Of a DNA stretch of 64,000 nucleotides, positions 28,661 to 38,362 are shown piece by piece. The notes beneath the pieces are model-generated. The model worked only from the letters and a program-made list of their open reading frames with translations. It did no database searches and was not told where the DNA came from. Location of the stretch: contig NC_050726.1 in assembly GCF_013402915.1 (NCBI RefSeq), positions 141,501 to 205,500 of the forward strand, read 5' to 3'. Both the position numbers and the translations under genes were made by a program. The stretch is from Zygotorulaspora mrakii. Taxonomy: Eukaryota; Ascomycota; Saccharomycetes; Saccharomycetales; Saccharomycetaceae. Each line of letters opens with the position of its first letter. Position 1 is the first letter of the stretch.

Positions 28661-29349
28661 AGCTCGTCCCTTTTGTATATATGAACCACCTGTAAGTAGC
28701 TGAAATTTACGTCATCAAGAAATCTAATTTACTATCTTCTGAAATTAAGAATAAAATGTCTTGCCACGAAGAAGAGTCACTGAAGCTTTCAAACTCTCAA
28801 GCTGCATTACGCAACCCTCTGAAAGCGTGCACCTCATCCCAAATCCCATATGGGATCTGAAATGCTTCTTCATAAACAAATATTGATCTAAGAAACCGGA
28901 AACGAAATGGAATCTGTGCCCGTCTTGTTTGGAGACAGTCAAATTCAATTCAGCTATGGGTTATTGTTATTTGAATCAATCATTCAGAGTTCCAGTATTA
29001 ACTAGCCTATTGCCAAACGGAAAGATGGTTCTCTCGTTTCACAAAGGGCGGAAGAACACAAACGAAAGAAACTTTAGGTTTCTATAGTAAAGTAAATTAA
29101 TATTATCTTGAGATAGTATTAACCACTACTGATGATTGGTCTCTTTAAAAAGAGATAATAATAAATGTGTCCCACAAGAAGGATTTAAGAAGAGAGACAA
29201 ATTTCACCACCTTTTATAGTTGGATATTGAAAAAAATTTTTGGAAGAAAAAAAATGGTTTAGATTACCCGACCGGGAGACCTGAAAGAGGTTTTGAGTAT
29301 AATATAAAGAAATGCAAAGCATTAGGGCATTGATGGAGGTTATAGAAAT
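28661..29349. other. Non-coding interval after PAM16 with snoRNA-type promoter elements at its right end
   Basis: No gene supported. Near the right end, a long poly(dA:dT) tract (29230-29253), a Reb1-type site TTACCCG (29264-29270 region) and a TATA-like TATAATATAAAG (about 29298-29309) follow in order, pointing rightward. A 7-bp hairpin (TCTCTTT/AAAGAGA) lies near 29139-29156. This array resembles promoters of yeast snoRNA genes and precedes the candidate RNA described next. Confidence 0.45.
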
Positions 29350-29740
29350 TTAGGCAGCTGCAGAGGTCATCCTATCTGGAATGGCTAGTCCTGACCAATG
29401 TACTAGATTTCCAAGGTCGTGGCACCCGCCAATCTTGCCAGAATAGCTATTCTTGTTATGATTTCGCCGGAAACGTGGATACTCGGGAGGTTATGTCGCA
29501 ATATTATGCCCGCAAGGAGTATATCGATGTTGGTTTCTTGCATTCTTTTCTCCATATTTACCGAGTAGGGAGCTATTTCATGAGTCTTGGTGACAAGCAG
29601 CTTCTGCCCATAAAATGCGGGCGTGAGCGTTTGAGGATCGGATGAGATAATTTTCTGGAGCAAACTTCTTTTCCTGACTGTAACTCTTCTGGCTCTTGTT
29701 GCGATAGAAATTAAGTAGCAAAATCTTAGATTAGTAGCTG
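29350..29740 (+). ncRNA. snR37: Candidate H/ACA snoRNA snR37 (boundaries approximate)
   Basis: Candidate only. To my recollection S. cerevisiae has snR37 (386 nt, guiding 25S pseudouridine 2944) on chromosome X just downstream of PAM16, the position occupied here. The interval is GC-richer than its flanks, has no ATG-started ORF, and follows a poly(dA)-Reb1-TATA array. Around 29598-29632, CAGCT and CGTTT flank a GCCC/GGGC stem; each is complementary to 5 nt (one G-U pair) next to the position I place as U2944 in 25S rRNA. A possible H box AGATAA is at 29645-29650, 17 nt beyond the pocket, slightly too far. I could not find a convincing lower stem or terminal ACA, so the ends and identity are uncertain. 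Confidence 0.3.
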
Positions 29741-29896
29741 CTTAAATCCCGTTTTCTACTTAATTTAAGTAGCTTTGATCTTGAGGCAGCCGTTTTTTTT
29801 GACAGTATTGATATCTGAAAAAAGAGTGACATTTTAATCTACAGTGGAGGCGGAAACACAGATCAATCGAGCTGCTCTGCGAAGTGTTTGAGTAGG

Positions 29897-31420
29897 ATGA
29901 CTAGATCGCAAGCTATAGAATATGCAGTAAGGAAGATTCCTGGGATTTTGCCCCTCGATGAAAGCGACGTTAGAGCTCTTTGTGAACAGGTACTCAAATG
30001 TGGAAAATCCGATCCGGATGCGATATCTCAAGGCTTCCTGGATATATTGGGTCACGAAGAGGCCCCTTTTGAGTTTGTCATCAAGTTCCATCAGTTGCTC
30101 TCCCAGAAAGAGCCCGGAAAGGATAGAAACGTCACGACTGAAGCTAGACCGAGAGTGCTTCCAACTAAAGTTCCCAATGGAGATAAAATACAACAAGCCA
30201 GCAAGAAAGAATCCACTACTAAGAAACACGGTAAATCTGTTAGCAATTCAGCAACTGTAAAACCACTGAAAGAATCCAAACAATCGAAGGCTCAGAAACA
30301 GAAGTTATTGGAAGAGATAGATGAAGCTTGGAAATTCTTAGAACTAGAGCATAACGAACAAGACTCTAAAAAATACATTTGCAATTGTCAAGGCAAAAGA
30401 TACCCATTATTTGAACTTGCTCCCAACTGTCTATCCTGCGGAAAAATCATATGTGTACGAGAAGGTTTACATTTGAATAATTGCTCCTTTTGTGGTCAAG
30501 AAATATTACCACTGGATGAAAAATTGAAAATTATACAGTCATTAAGAAAGGAGAAAAATGAACTAAATAATGGCGCCAAAAATTCAGTAGCTCCTACTGC
30601 CCAATTGCACAAAAATAATGCCAGGAATAGATATGCCAATTCATATAAAATAGCATCAGGTATGGGTACAAACCTTTTCTTGGAGCAAGATAAACTATTT
30701 GATCTTATAGAAAGGCAGCAGGAAAGAGAGAGAAAACGTAAAGAAGTGTTGAAAATTCAAGAAGACAATGAAAGGGAAGAAATGAAAATTCAAAGCAGGA
30801 CTAAGCAGAAAAATTCAACCGATGCGGAACTCTGGGAAGCGCAAGAACGACTTGAGAAGCTTCTCCATTTCCAAGACACTTCTGCTGAGCGTACAAAAAT
30901 TATAGATAATGCTAGCGATTTTAGCATATCACATGATGGTGATTTATGGGGTAGTGCAGAGCAGAGGGCTTTAATGATTAAGAAGCAGCAACGCAATCTC
31001 AGGAAATTTGAGAAATTAGAAAGAGAAAGAAATGGAAAACGTGACAAATATGTTGTCAGTATGAATATCGGGCCTGACGGAAAGGTTACAATGAACGAAG
31101 TCTCAAATAACAACGGTCAGGTTACTGCCCATTCAGATGACGATTTGGACGAAATAAGCGACGAGGAGGATAGAAAGGACTTACTTGAGATGAACGAATT
31201 AAAAAATGACATTAAACTCGAGAATGCTGCTTTAAAAAACTCATTACAGTCAACTGTGTGGGACTATAAAAAATACGGAAAACAGTTTGAAACACCAAGA
31301 TATGTTGATTCTTCTACCAGTAAAGCCAATTATAAACAAAAAAATGTGGATCAAAACAAAATGACATCTAGGATTCAAATTGATGATAATGACCACAATT
31401 TTTGGGATTTTATCGCATAA
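29897..31420 (+). CDS. RQT4: Rqt4 (YKR023W), TRIP4/ASC-1-like subunit of the ribosome quality-control trigger complex
   Basis: A 507-residue protein matching S. cerevisiae Rqt4 (530 aa), which with Slh1 and Cue3 splits collided, ubiquitinated ribosomes. The N-terminal ~70 residues form a compact helical domain (MTRSQAIEYAV). A C2HC5 zinc finger spans residues about 162-200 (CNCQG, CLSC, NNCSFCG), the defining feature of the TRIP4 family. Charged coiled-coil-like segments follow (ERQQERERKRKEV), and the C-terminus ends NFWDFIA. An in-frame TTG lies 9 bp before the ATG at 29897; ATG is taken as the start. It converges on GSM1, with 144 bp between stops. Confidence 0.93.
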   Translation: MTRSQAIEYAVRKIPGILPLDESDVRALCEQVLKCGKSDPDAISQGFLDILGHEEAPFEFVIKFHQLLSQKEPGKDRNVTTEARPRVLPTKVPNGDKIQQASKKESTTKKHGKSVSNSATVKPLKESKQSKAQKQKLLEEIDEAWKFLELEHNEQDSKKYICNCQGKRYPLFELAPNCLSCGKIICVREGLHLNNCSFCGQEILPLDEKLKIIQSLRKEKNELNNGAKNSVAPTAQLHKNNARNRYANSYKIASGMGTNLFLEQDKLFDLIERQQERERKRKEVLKIQEDNEREEMKIQSRTKQKNSTDAELWEAQERLEKLLHFQDTSAERTKIIDNASDFSISHDGDLWGSAEQRALMIKKQQRNLRKFEKLERERNGKRDKYVVSMNIGPDGKVTMNEVSNNNGQVTAHSDDDLDEISDEEDRKDLLEMNELKNDIKLENAALKNSLQSTVWDYKKYGKQFETPRYVDSSTSKANYKQKNVDQNKMTSRIQIDDNDHNFWDFIA

Positions 31421-31564
31421 TTCAAACTGTATGTATCTAGGAATATTAACAATGTATAAAATAAATAAGAGGAGATTTCTTCCGATCCAGGTATGATGCG
31501 ACGCAGAAGCCACTGTTAATAAGCTCAGTCTTTTTCGCCTCAACAACTTAAGTAACTGAGCGCT

Positions 31565-33079
31565 TCAGTCGCTGTCAAAAATCGGTAAAAACTGTCCCAT
31601 GATCAGAAGAGGAATGTTGAAAGAGTCTCTTTTAACTGACCAGCAGCATGAGCATTTCAAGAAAAAACCATTATTGACTAATAATTTGCACTCACTGAAA
31701 ACTGCGTCCCCACTGGAAGTCGCATTTTTTCGTTTCCCTCCTGATCCAAAAGCCAGCGTCTGATGAAATAAATCGTAATAATCTACCACACTCTGATGGT
31801 CCAAAAATTCGATGATATATTTTCTATTATCCAATATTGCTTTTCTTGAGAATCCTGTTAATGAAAGAAATTCATTACTCACAAAACAAATCTCCCCCGA
31901 GCGTCTCCAAATACAGATAGGAGTGCAGTTAACCAGCTTAGCCATACTTTCGTATTCTAAAAGTGTTCTTTGTAATATTACCTCTTGTAGAAGCAAGTCG
32001 TCCTCAATCATATTTGATGTCAAAGTAACAAAAGTAGGCATATAAAGATGGACGATCGAAGTTGCTATATATCTCAATTGTTCCCGTCTTAAATGAATCT
32101 TGTCTCTCAATGCCTGTTTAGCCTCCTCATTTTGTTCTGATAACATGCCAGTGTCCTGGGAATAACCGGCGAGAAACATATTATACAAGCATTTCAGTAA
32201 TTGCTTATAGGCTGCTCGGTAGTTATGAGGCTTAATCAATGACTTCTTCTCGGAAAGATCCTGCGGAGTTTTAATCAATTGTCTTAGCCTATATGGCGTT
32301 ACATCACTGTAGTCAATAAAGCTTGAAGCGGATTCAGAGTTTTTCTTACCTTCATTAACGCTGCTGGCCGTTGCCATTTCTAGTGAAATGAAAGGTCTTG
32401 AGTCTGACTTTGAGATAGTTGGGCCAACGTTCATATACTGAAACAACTGTGAGGACAAGGATCTTTTGGGTGGAGGTGGCACCTTTTCTGTTTTGTCATC
32501 ACCCACCTTGATATCCTCGTCTCTATCTTGAGAGTACATTCGGGTGAGGTCATCCAGTTTCATGTACTCATTGCTCATCCACATGCTATCAAAATCTAAC
32601 TGAGGCATGTCACCGAGCCCTTTACTCTGCTTAGCATCGAGACGGTCATCTGGTTGTATATTACTCGTAAGATCCAAGCTCGGAACAATAGGATCCAAAA
32701 ACGATGTTTGAGCGCAGTTCAATAGCGTATTTAGACTTTGAACTCTTGGAATCTCAGTAGGAAAATCATCTATTTTTTTGGACAAGGCGTGTTTGTCCTT
32801 AGAATCAGAAGAATAGACAGGCGCTACCGGCACAATAAATGATGTAGTTTTTAAGCTATTTTCGGTATGGTTGCGATCTAATTTAGAAATGCCATCAGTT
32901 CCCGAATGCTTCCGGGTCTTCCTAACCTTATCCCTGCAGAGGTAGCCAACGTTCCTTTTCAAACAGTTTTGACAGGGCCTACCAACATCGCACTGGAGAT
33001 GCTTCTCATTGCAAAACACGCATGCCCTTTGAATGTGTTTGCGTTTTTGTTTCAACTCAAACGGTAATTTCTTAGTCAT
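31565..33079 (-). CDS. GSM1: Gsm1 (YJL103C), Zn2Cys6 transcription factor with PAS-like domain
   Basis: A 504-residue zinc-cluster factor of the Ert1/Rds2 type. The start MTKKLPFELKQ at 33079 matches the S. cerevisiae N-terminus; a longer frame has only a GTG start. The zinc cluster (CVFCNEKHLQCDVGRPCQNC plus a following C) lies at residues about 20-47. A PAS-like domain lies in the C-terminal third (PICIWRRSGEICFVSNEFLSL), and the end VMGQFLP-like MGQFLPIFDSD is conserved. Ert1/Rds2/Gsm1 relatives control gluconeogenesis and energy metabolism; Gsm1 was named for glucose-starvation-modulated genes. Upstream, CGGGGGTCGG near 33190-33200 is a CGG pair that a zinc-cluster factor could bind (inference). 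Confidence 0.95.
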   Translation of the reverse strand: MTKKLPFELKQKRKHIQRACVFCNEKHLQCDVGRPCQNCLKRNVGYLCRDKVRKTRKHSGTDGISKLDRNHTENSLKTTSFIVPVAPVYSSDSKDKHALSKKIDDFPTEIPRVQSLNTLLNCAQTSFLDPIVPSLDLTSNIQPDDRLDAKQSKGLGDMPQLDFDSMWMSNEYMKLDDLTRMYSQDRDEDIKVGDDKTEKVPPPPKRSLSSQLFQYMNVGPTISKSDSRPFISLEMATASSVNEGKKNSESASSFIDYSDVTPYRLRQLIKTPQDLSEKKSLIKPHNYRAAYKQLLKCLYNMFLAGYSQDTGMLSEQNEEAKQALRDKIHLRREQLRYIATSIVHLYMPTFVTLTSNMIEDDLLLQEVILQRTLLEYESMAKLVNCTPICIWRRSGEICFVSNEFLSLTGFSRKAILDNRKYIIEFLDHQSVVDYYDLFHQTLAFGSGGKRKNATSSGDAVFSECKLLVNNGFFLKCSCCWSVKRDSFNIPLLIMGQFLPIFDSD

Positions 33080-33744
33080 ACTGAGAAGAAAAAGTCCTGA
33101 ATCCAAGTTGCATGCATGTAATACTTTGTCTTGTTTGTCACACACAAGGACTCTTTTCCAATAATATGTGCAAATAGTGGCCCTAAAATCCGGGGGTCGG
33201 TTCTTTGAACTTAAAAGAATTCAGTTAAACAAATAGGATGAGGCAAAGCTCTTACTGACCCTCACTAACATACACGGAATGAAATATTAACTAATATAAA
33301 CAGTTTTTTCATCCTGCTCGTTTTTATTTTTGGTTTCATTTTTCACCCCACAAAAAAAAAAACCTGGAAACTTCGGACTTCAGTTTTAATATAAAAGTGT
33401 CAACTTTGTCTATTTTGCATCCTTTTGAAACTATTGCAAAGTATATCGTCTACGATTTCTTCTAATGCTGTTCTGATTAACAATAGTTCAACTGCTAGGT
33501 AATGCTCTTCTTTGAAGCTGTTGTGTCTGCCATTTTTGAGGGATTGTGGAGGTAATTTGAAAAATAAATTACATGTCTTATAACGTACATGTAATGCGCA
33601 AGAGATAAATGAAGTATGTATTGTATAAAATCACATTATTCAGTTTATGAATTTTCTGGTTCGGCCTGCAATTAGGACCCGCTGTAGAGTACCTACTCAG
33701 GAACCCAAAGAAGAATTACTTGAGATTTATGACGAGGGAACTTG
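33080..33744. other. GSM1 promoter / DBP7 3' flank
   Basis: About 665 bp between the GSM1 ATG and the DBP7 stop, both reading leftward. A CGG-N4-CGG-like pair sits near 33190-33200 and a poly(dA) tract near 33351-33362. Nothing coding was seen. Confidence 0.5.
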
Positions 33745-35928
33745 TCAGTAGTTGAACTCACTTACTGACTCTTTTACTGCCATACGAGCCATACGGAACA
33801 TCTTGTTTTTCCCGCTCTCACTTGAAGGTTTCTTTGCCCTCCCTTGAGAATCATCCTTAGACTTCGCAGATTGAAATGCTATACCCTTTGGTCTTTCTCT
33901 TAAGGCGAAGCCCTTTGCCAGATGACCAAGATGCAAAAATTTGATATTAAAGAATTGTTTTTCTTGGGAAATATGGGTCGCATAAGCCCTGACATGACTT
34001 GTAAATGCTTTCATGGCCAAAGATTTGAAATTTGGATCTTCCAAAACCCGTCTTTCAATATTCAAATGCCACGTAGTTGCATTTGTATCCCACCCCAAAG
34101 TTTTCTCTAGGGGCTTCTCTGACTCTTTGTCATTTCTTTTAACGTTGGTAGAATCGAAAGCGGGTTTTAAGATTTCTTCATCATATTTCACCAGCTTCCA
34201 ACCCTTTGGATGACTTGGCTTTATTCTTTCCAAGTAGCCTTCCTCTTCACCCGGGAAAAGAAAGAGAATAGCTTCACCTTTTTGACCGGCACGAGCAGTA
34301 CGTCCCGTTCTGTGCAGATGATCTTCTGTTGAAAAGGGAGGATCCATTTCCACCACTGTTCCGACATGAGGCAAATCTAAACCCCTACTTGCAACATCTG
34401 TACAGAACATGATTAAATGCTTGCCTTTGGTGAATTCATTGTTTTTACTGAAATGATCTAACGTAGCAACTCTTGTGGGTTGCGGTAAAGATCCATGTAA
34501 TTTGTAAAATATAACGCCAGGATCTTCGTCATCTGAAAAACTCGGTAGAATCGTATTTCCCTTGGTTAGCTGCCTTACTGAATCACCCGCCAAAGCACGA
34601 TAGTTTCCATTACTAGAGGAAAATGCGTCGTAATGAAAGTCAACGCTATCCGAACACGTTAGAAATACAATTGTTCGAGATGTTTCTTCTGGATTGCTTT
34701 TTTTTGAAATTCCATCCAGAATACCAGCTAATGTGACCAATCTAAGCTTTGGTGAAACAAAAACAATCTTTTGCAATAGTTGATCCGGTACTTCACTTAC
34801 CGCATTATCTGCATTTTTACCACTTTTAATAAGCTTGTAATTTGTTAAGGCAACATTCCCTAGTTTTTTTACACCGCCTTGTAGTGTTGCACTACACAAT
34901 ACATGGACAATACGTGACGGTAAACCATGGAAACTTGAGTTATCAACTGGGACATCATGTAAAATCTGTAAGATTTCGGTGATTGTTTCTTCGAAACCCA
35001 GCTCCATCAGTTTGTCACCTTCATCTAACACGACATACCTCAGCGAATGACCCAATTGTTCTTTGATAACTTTCGTATTCTGCAAATGGTCCAGTATACG
35101 CCCTGGGGTACCAATAATGAAATTACAGCCTTTTCTCAACCGTGCTTTTTCTGATTTCTTGCGCTCACCACCAATTAACAAACATGGAACGAGATAGTGA
35201 CAACTATTTGTGAGCATGGATGCCACAGAGTATATCTGGGACGCTAGTTCACGAGTAGGAGCAATTATTAAGGCAAAACATCCAGATTTACGATCTACTC
35301 TGACGTTCATATCAAGTATACGAGACAGAATTGGTAGCAAAAATGCTAGGGTCTTACCTGACCCAGTTTGAGCGTTAATAAACAGATCGTTATCTTTCTC
35401 AGTAGCGGAGCAAAATTGAGAAATCACCTGTTTTTGAATATTTGTTGGTTTCTTAATTCGCATTTTTTCGGCCAAATGTGACACCAATGGTTCCTTGACG
35501 CCTATTGCTTCAAATGAATCTTCAAGTAATGGCGCATTAGATGGGTTGATCTGAGCGTTTTCATCATGCTTATTAGTATTTACCGAGGTAGTCATCTCAC
35601 GATTCGAAGTGAACAAAGACGATACTATATTTGAGTTAGCAGTCGAAGCTGCCGTGCGAGATGTATCATTTGACGTTTTTTTAGGTACTGGCCTTCTAGT
35701 AAACTCCTGTGAACTGAATCCTGCCTCTTTGACTTTCTTTATTTCTCGTTCGATCTCAGGTGTATTCTCAAGTCGCTTCCTCTTTGAAGGCTCCCCATCT
35801 ACCATCATCTTTAGTCTCCTTCTGTCTTTCCATTTCCCGCCTACGACTTTGACGTTCTGTCTGGCATTTGAACTGGCATCACCTTCGTCAGTGGCGAAGT
35901 TAACGAGCATAACATCGTCATCACTCAT
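33745..35928 (-). CDS. DBP7: Dbp7, DEAD-box RNA helicase for 60S subunit assembly
   Basis: A 727-residue nucleolar helicase (S. cerevisiae 742 aa) needed in early large-subunit assembly, where it helps release snR190. Motifs in order: Q-motif region around residues 138-168, Walker A AQTGSGKT at 186-193, PTRELAS, GTPGRILDHL at about 273-282, motif II as DEGD (302-305) rather than DEAD, SAT, and in the second RecA domain DVASRGLDLPHVG and HRTGRTAR. DEGD in place of DEAD keeps the two acidic Mg/ATP ligands. The basic N-terminus and a C-terminal tail rich in Lys/Ser fit the family. It shares a divergent promoter with RPC37 containing PAC and RRPE sites. Confidence 0.95.
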   Translation of the reverse strand: MSDDDVMLVNFATDEGDASSNARQNVKVVGGKWKDRRRLKMMVDGEPSKRKRLENTPEIEREIKKVKEAGFSSQEFTRRPVPKKTSNDTSRTAASTANSNIVSSLFTSNREMTTSVNTNKHDENAQINPSNAPLLEDSFEAIGVKEPLVSHLAEKMRIKKPTNIQKQVISQFCSATEKDNDLFINAQTGSGKTLAFLLPILSRILDMNVRVDRKSGCFALIIAPTRELASQIYSVASMLTNSCHYLVPCLLIGGERKKSEKARLRKGCNFIIGTPGRILDHLQNTKVIKEQLGHSLRYVVLDEGDKLMELGFEETITEILQILHDVPVDNSSFHGLPSRIVHVLCSATLQGGVKKLGNVALTNYKLIKSGKNADNAVSEVPDQLLQKIVFVSPKLRLVTLAGILDGISKKSNPEETSRTIVFLTCSDSVDFHYDAFSSSNGNYRALAGDSVRQLTKGNTILPSFSDDEDPGVIFYKLHGSLPQPTRVATLDHFSKNNEFTKGKHLIMFCTDVASRGLDLPHVGTVVEMDPPFSTEDHLHRTGRTARAGQKGEAILFLFPGEEEGYLERIKPSHPKGWKLVKYDEEILKPAFDSTNVKRNDKESEKPLEKTLGWDTNATTWHLNIERRVLEDPNFKSLAMKAFTSHVRAYATHISQEKQFFNIKFLHLGHLAKGFALRERPKGIAFQSAKSKDDSQGRAKKPSSESGKNKMFRMARMAVKESVSEFNY

Positions 35929-36041
35929 CTTGAGTATCTAATAGTTCCACTAGGTGAAGTAAGCCCTTCAGCAAGCGTATATCGAACGCTTTTGATATGA
36001 AATGTCTCTATATCTATTCCATCGAGACGTGATAAAATTTC

Positions 36042-36051
36042 ATCTCATCGC
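36042..36051. promoter_or_regulatory. PAC element in DBP7/RPC37 divergent promoter
   Basis: ATCTCATCGC is the reverse complement of GCGATGAGAT, a perfect PAC match. It lies about 115 bp from the DBP7 ATG and 155 bp from the RPC37 ATG, so it could serve both genes, each linked to ribosome or Pol III output. Confidence 0.8.
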
Positions 36052-36060
36052 TTTTTTTGT

Positions 36061-36070
36061 AAAAATTTTA
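36061..36070. promoter_or_regulatory. RRPE-like element in DBP7/RPC37 promoter
   Basis: AAAAATTTTA, next to the PAC element, matches the core of the RRPE motif (AAAAATTTT). The paired arrangement repeats that seen upstream of UTP10. Confidence 0.65.
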
Positions 36071-36204
36071 GACCGTTTCTTTTATCTGGCACGCACAACA
36101 AATAAGTGATAATGTTTGAAATCAATTGATATGGAAAAAGACTAGCTTCAGGGAAGTAGTGATTATATAACCTCATTACTGGCCCGACATTAAAGTATAC
36201 AATA

Positions 36205-37074
36205 ATGAATTCAGCTGGCACACTATTCGTCACAGAAGAAGAAGATGTGCCTGTGCCGCCTAATGTCGATAGAAATGGTGATAACGAGGACGTGGATATG
36301 AATGGCAATGATGACCACAGCAGTGAAGAAGCCGATGAAAACGGAAACAAAGGCGAACAAGAAAATGAAGCTGAAGATAAAGACGATAAAGAGGATGAAG
36401 AAGATGAAGAAGATGAAGAAGATGAAGATCCCGTGATTCAGGAAATCCCATTGAATTTAGCAGGGCTTGACGAAGTTTTACATGTATTTCAGTACGCAAA
36501 CAAGCCAAAGAAAGTTGGCTCCAAACCAGCAGACCGTCCCTTTGTAAGTGCTGCTAGGTATAAAAGTGAATCTTCTGTTTGGGAGCTAGATGTACCCCTG
36601 GATGAAACGGCATTTTATAATAAAGGAAAGGCTGAAGAAAAATGGAACGAGGCAAACATTCAAACTCTGAGAGGCGTAGCAGTGGAGAATGAAGGACAGT
36701 ACGTAGGTTTTGTTTCAAATGGTCAAATATACTTGACTCCAATGCAAAAAGTAACACAGCTGAGACCTTTTTTCAAGTATATCGATAGCGCCAGTCAACA
36801 GAAAAAACAAGAAGAGGCGAGAAGCAATGTAAACCATGCGTCACAGAAAACCCAAGTTATTACAATGTCTGTTAAGAGTGTTAATGATCCTACTCAAGTC
36901 AGATTGGCAGGCTCCCTTTTGGCGCATAAATTACTGGAAGAAGAAGAAGCCAAAAATTTAGCCTGGGTAGAGGACTCTTTCGAACAATTTAAAGAATCGA
37001 TAACCTCAAAAGCTTCATCTCATATACTCAAAAGTGCAGGAGACGAACAAGACTATTTATCAAACGTAATTTGA
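36205..37074 (+). CDS. RPC37: Rpc37, RNA polymerase III subunit C37
   Basis: A 289-residue protein (S. cerevisiae 282 aa). Rpc37 dimerises with Rpc53 as a TFIIF-like module of Pol III that acts in open-complex stability, termination and reinitiation. The start MNSAGTLFVTEEE and the C-terminal DYLSNVI match the family. Residues about 30-75 are an acidic run containing tandem EDE repeats, then the dimerisation region begins near DPVIQEIPL and includes LHVFQYANKP. Transcription diverges from DBP7 and converges with GCN3, leaving 43 bp between the RPC37 and GCN3 stops. Confidence 0.95.
   Translation: MNSAGTLFVTEEEDVPVPPNVDRNGDNEDVDMNGNDDHSSEEADENGNKGEQENEAEDKDDKEDEEDEEDEEDEDPVIQEIPLNLAGLDEVLHVFQYANKPKKVGSKPADRPFVSAARYKSESSVWELDVPLDETAFYNKGKAEEKWNEANIQTLRGVAVENEGQYVGFVSNGQIYLTPMQKVTQLRPFFKYIDSASQQKKQEEARSNVNHASQKTQVITMSVKSVNDPTQVRLAGSLLAHKLLEEEEAKNLAWVEDSFEQFKESITSKASSHILKSAGDEQDYLSNVI
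36396..36426. repeat. Acidic 9-bp tandem repeat in RPC37
   Basis: Three to four near-perfect copies of GAAGATGAA encode a run of Glu and Asp residues in the N-terminal acidic tail of Rpc37. It is in frame and in a region that is acidic but variable in the family. Confidence 0.8.
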
Positions 37075-37117
37075 GCTATTTACGTATTTAATCATACAAT
37101 AAGAGAACAAATTCCCT

Positions 37118-38035
37118 CTAATCGTACCACATTTTGATCAGTTCTTCTGAAACAGCACTTGGAGTTAAAACACCAAGTTCCGTGATTAATGCCGTTATAT
37201 ATTCTTGTGCTGTGTAGTCTAGAGTGGGTCCTCCTAATATTTCCTGAGATTCTTCATTCTTCCGAGTAAAATCAAGCGATTGGCCAGGCATCGATAAGTC
37301 ATTAGGCGAGAGTGGGAACATACGAACGAATTTATGACACTCAGTGACAACGTAAAAAGGTTTTCTTGCATTTTTAGCGAGCACACCGATAGAATACGTG
37401 CCAACGATGTTGATAACACCTCCAGATTCGGCAACCCCTTCAGCACCAACGAAAACTTTATCAACTTGATTGATTATAGAGCCTACGGCGCTGTCAACGA
37501 TCATGGTCACCGGAATGCCTTTCTCCTGCAATAAAGTGTACAATTGCTTTCCCTGAGTTGTGGGTCTAGATTCGGTTACTACGCATCTAAATCTGATGAA
37601 TTTCTCAGCGGCATACTTCAATAGAGAATACACTGCTCTTGAGAAACCGTGAATTAAAATAATATCATCGTCAGATATAAAATCTACACCGATTTGGGCC
37701 ACTTTATCTCGAGTTTTTTTAGCTCTTGAAACAAACAGCTGACCATTTTCGATGAGATGCTGTTTACAGCTTTCCCAATCACCATATAATTGGGTATTTT
37801 TAAGAACAAATCTCATGAAAATGTCACATCCTGCTTTTAAGGAAATAGAGTTCGGAATAGATTGTGTCAATTCGCTAGCAGCAGATTTGATGGTGTTAAT
37901 CATCTCAGCAGCTGTCTTCGGATTCTCAACTCGAAGCAAGGTCACCAATGCCTCAATGGCCGCAATGGGCATAGTCATCTCGGGATCTTCCTCGAGAAAC
38001 TTGAGGTAGGTTTCCGTAATACTGAACTCGGACAT
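37118..38035 (-). CDS. GCN3: Gcn3, alpha subunit of eIF2B
   Basis: A 305-residue protein, the exact length of S. cerevisiae Gcn3. It is the regulatory alpha subunit of eIF2B that senses phosphorylated eIF2 and slows guanine-nucleotide exchange, inducing GCN4 translation on starvation. The start MSEFSITETYLKFLEED at 38035 matches the family. The open frame extends further upstream through in-frame ATGs, but that extension is hydrophobic and unlike any eIF2B alpha. The Rossmann-like C-terminal half contains DDDIILIHGFSRAV and VFVGAEGVAESGG, and the end EELIKMWYD is conserved. Confidence 0.97.
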   Translation of the reverse strand: MSEFSITETYLKFLEEDPEMTMPIAAIEALVTLLRVENPKTAAEMINTIKSAASELTQSIPNSISLKAGCDIFMRFVLKNTQLYGDWESCKQHLIENGQLFVSRAKKTRDKVAQIGVDFISDDDIILIHGFSRAVYSLLKYAAEKFIRFRCVVTESRPTTQGKQLYTLLQEKGIPVTMIVDSAVGSIINQVDKVFVGAEGVAESGGVINIVGTYSIGVLAKNARKPFYVVTECHKFVRMFPLSPNDLSMPGQSLDFTRKNEESQEILGGPTLDYTAQEYITALITELGVLTPSAVSEELIKMWYD

Positions 38036-38362
38036 AGTTTCAAAATACAGCGAGAACACTACTGCTATAGATGTATAGTAGTCTTTATACGATTGCTGTT
38101 TGATGATTTTTCTACTCGATAGGCATTGTTCAAGAAGTACTGAAAGTGACAATGAAAAAAACTGCATAGAGGAATTAGTCGAACAAAAGTGCAGAAAGGG
38201 CAAGGGCAAAATCTTGAGTTTATGCAGGTATTAGGATTTTGGCTGCACTAATTGATAGACTATCTCCTACGAGGATTTAACGCCGGACAGTTTCAGTTCT
38301 TGTTGAACCGATAGGCCTTGTCTATATACATCTATTGAACACATTGGAATATACTTCATTAC
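38036..38362. promoter_or_regulatory. Divergent GCN3/MEF2 promoter
   Basis: 327 bp between divergent ATGs. TATA-like TATATACA lies near 38322-38330, about 35 bp upstream of the MEF2 ATG. No other recognised site. Confidence 0.5.

Noticed and set aside
29239..29275. snR37 guide on the minus strand (TCTAAACC)
   Set aside because: It would pair with 25S near but not at the expected pseudouridine, and no matching second guide follows in the correct order.
29403..29663. Minus-strand open frame of 86 codons between PAM16 and RQT4
   Set aside because: It begins with TTG, the first ATG is 36 codons in, and the product resembles nothing I know. It coincides with the candidate snoRNA interval and is better explained as chance.
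37118..38209. Longer GCN3 reading with 58 extra N-terminal residues
   Set aside because: The extension is hydrophobic and unlike eIF2B alpha; ATG 38035 gives exactly the S. cerevisiae length and N-terminus.
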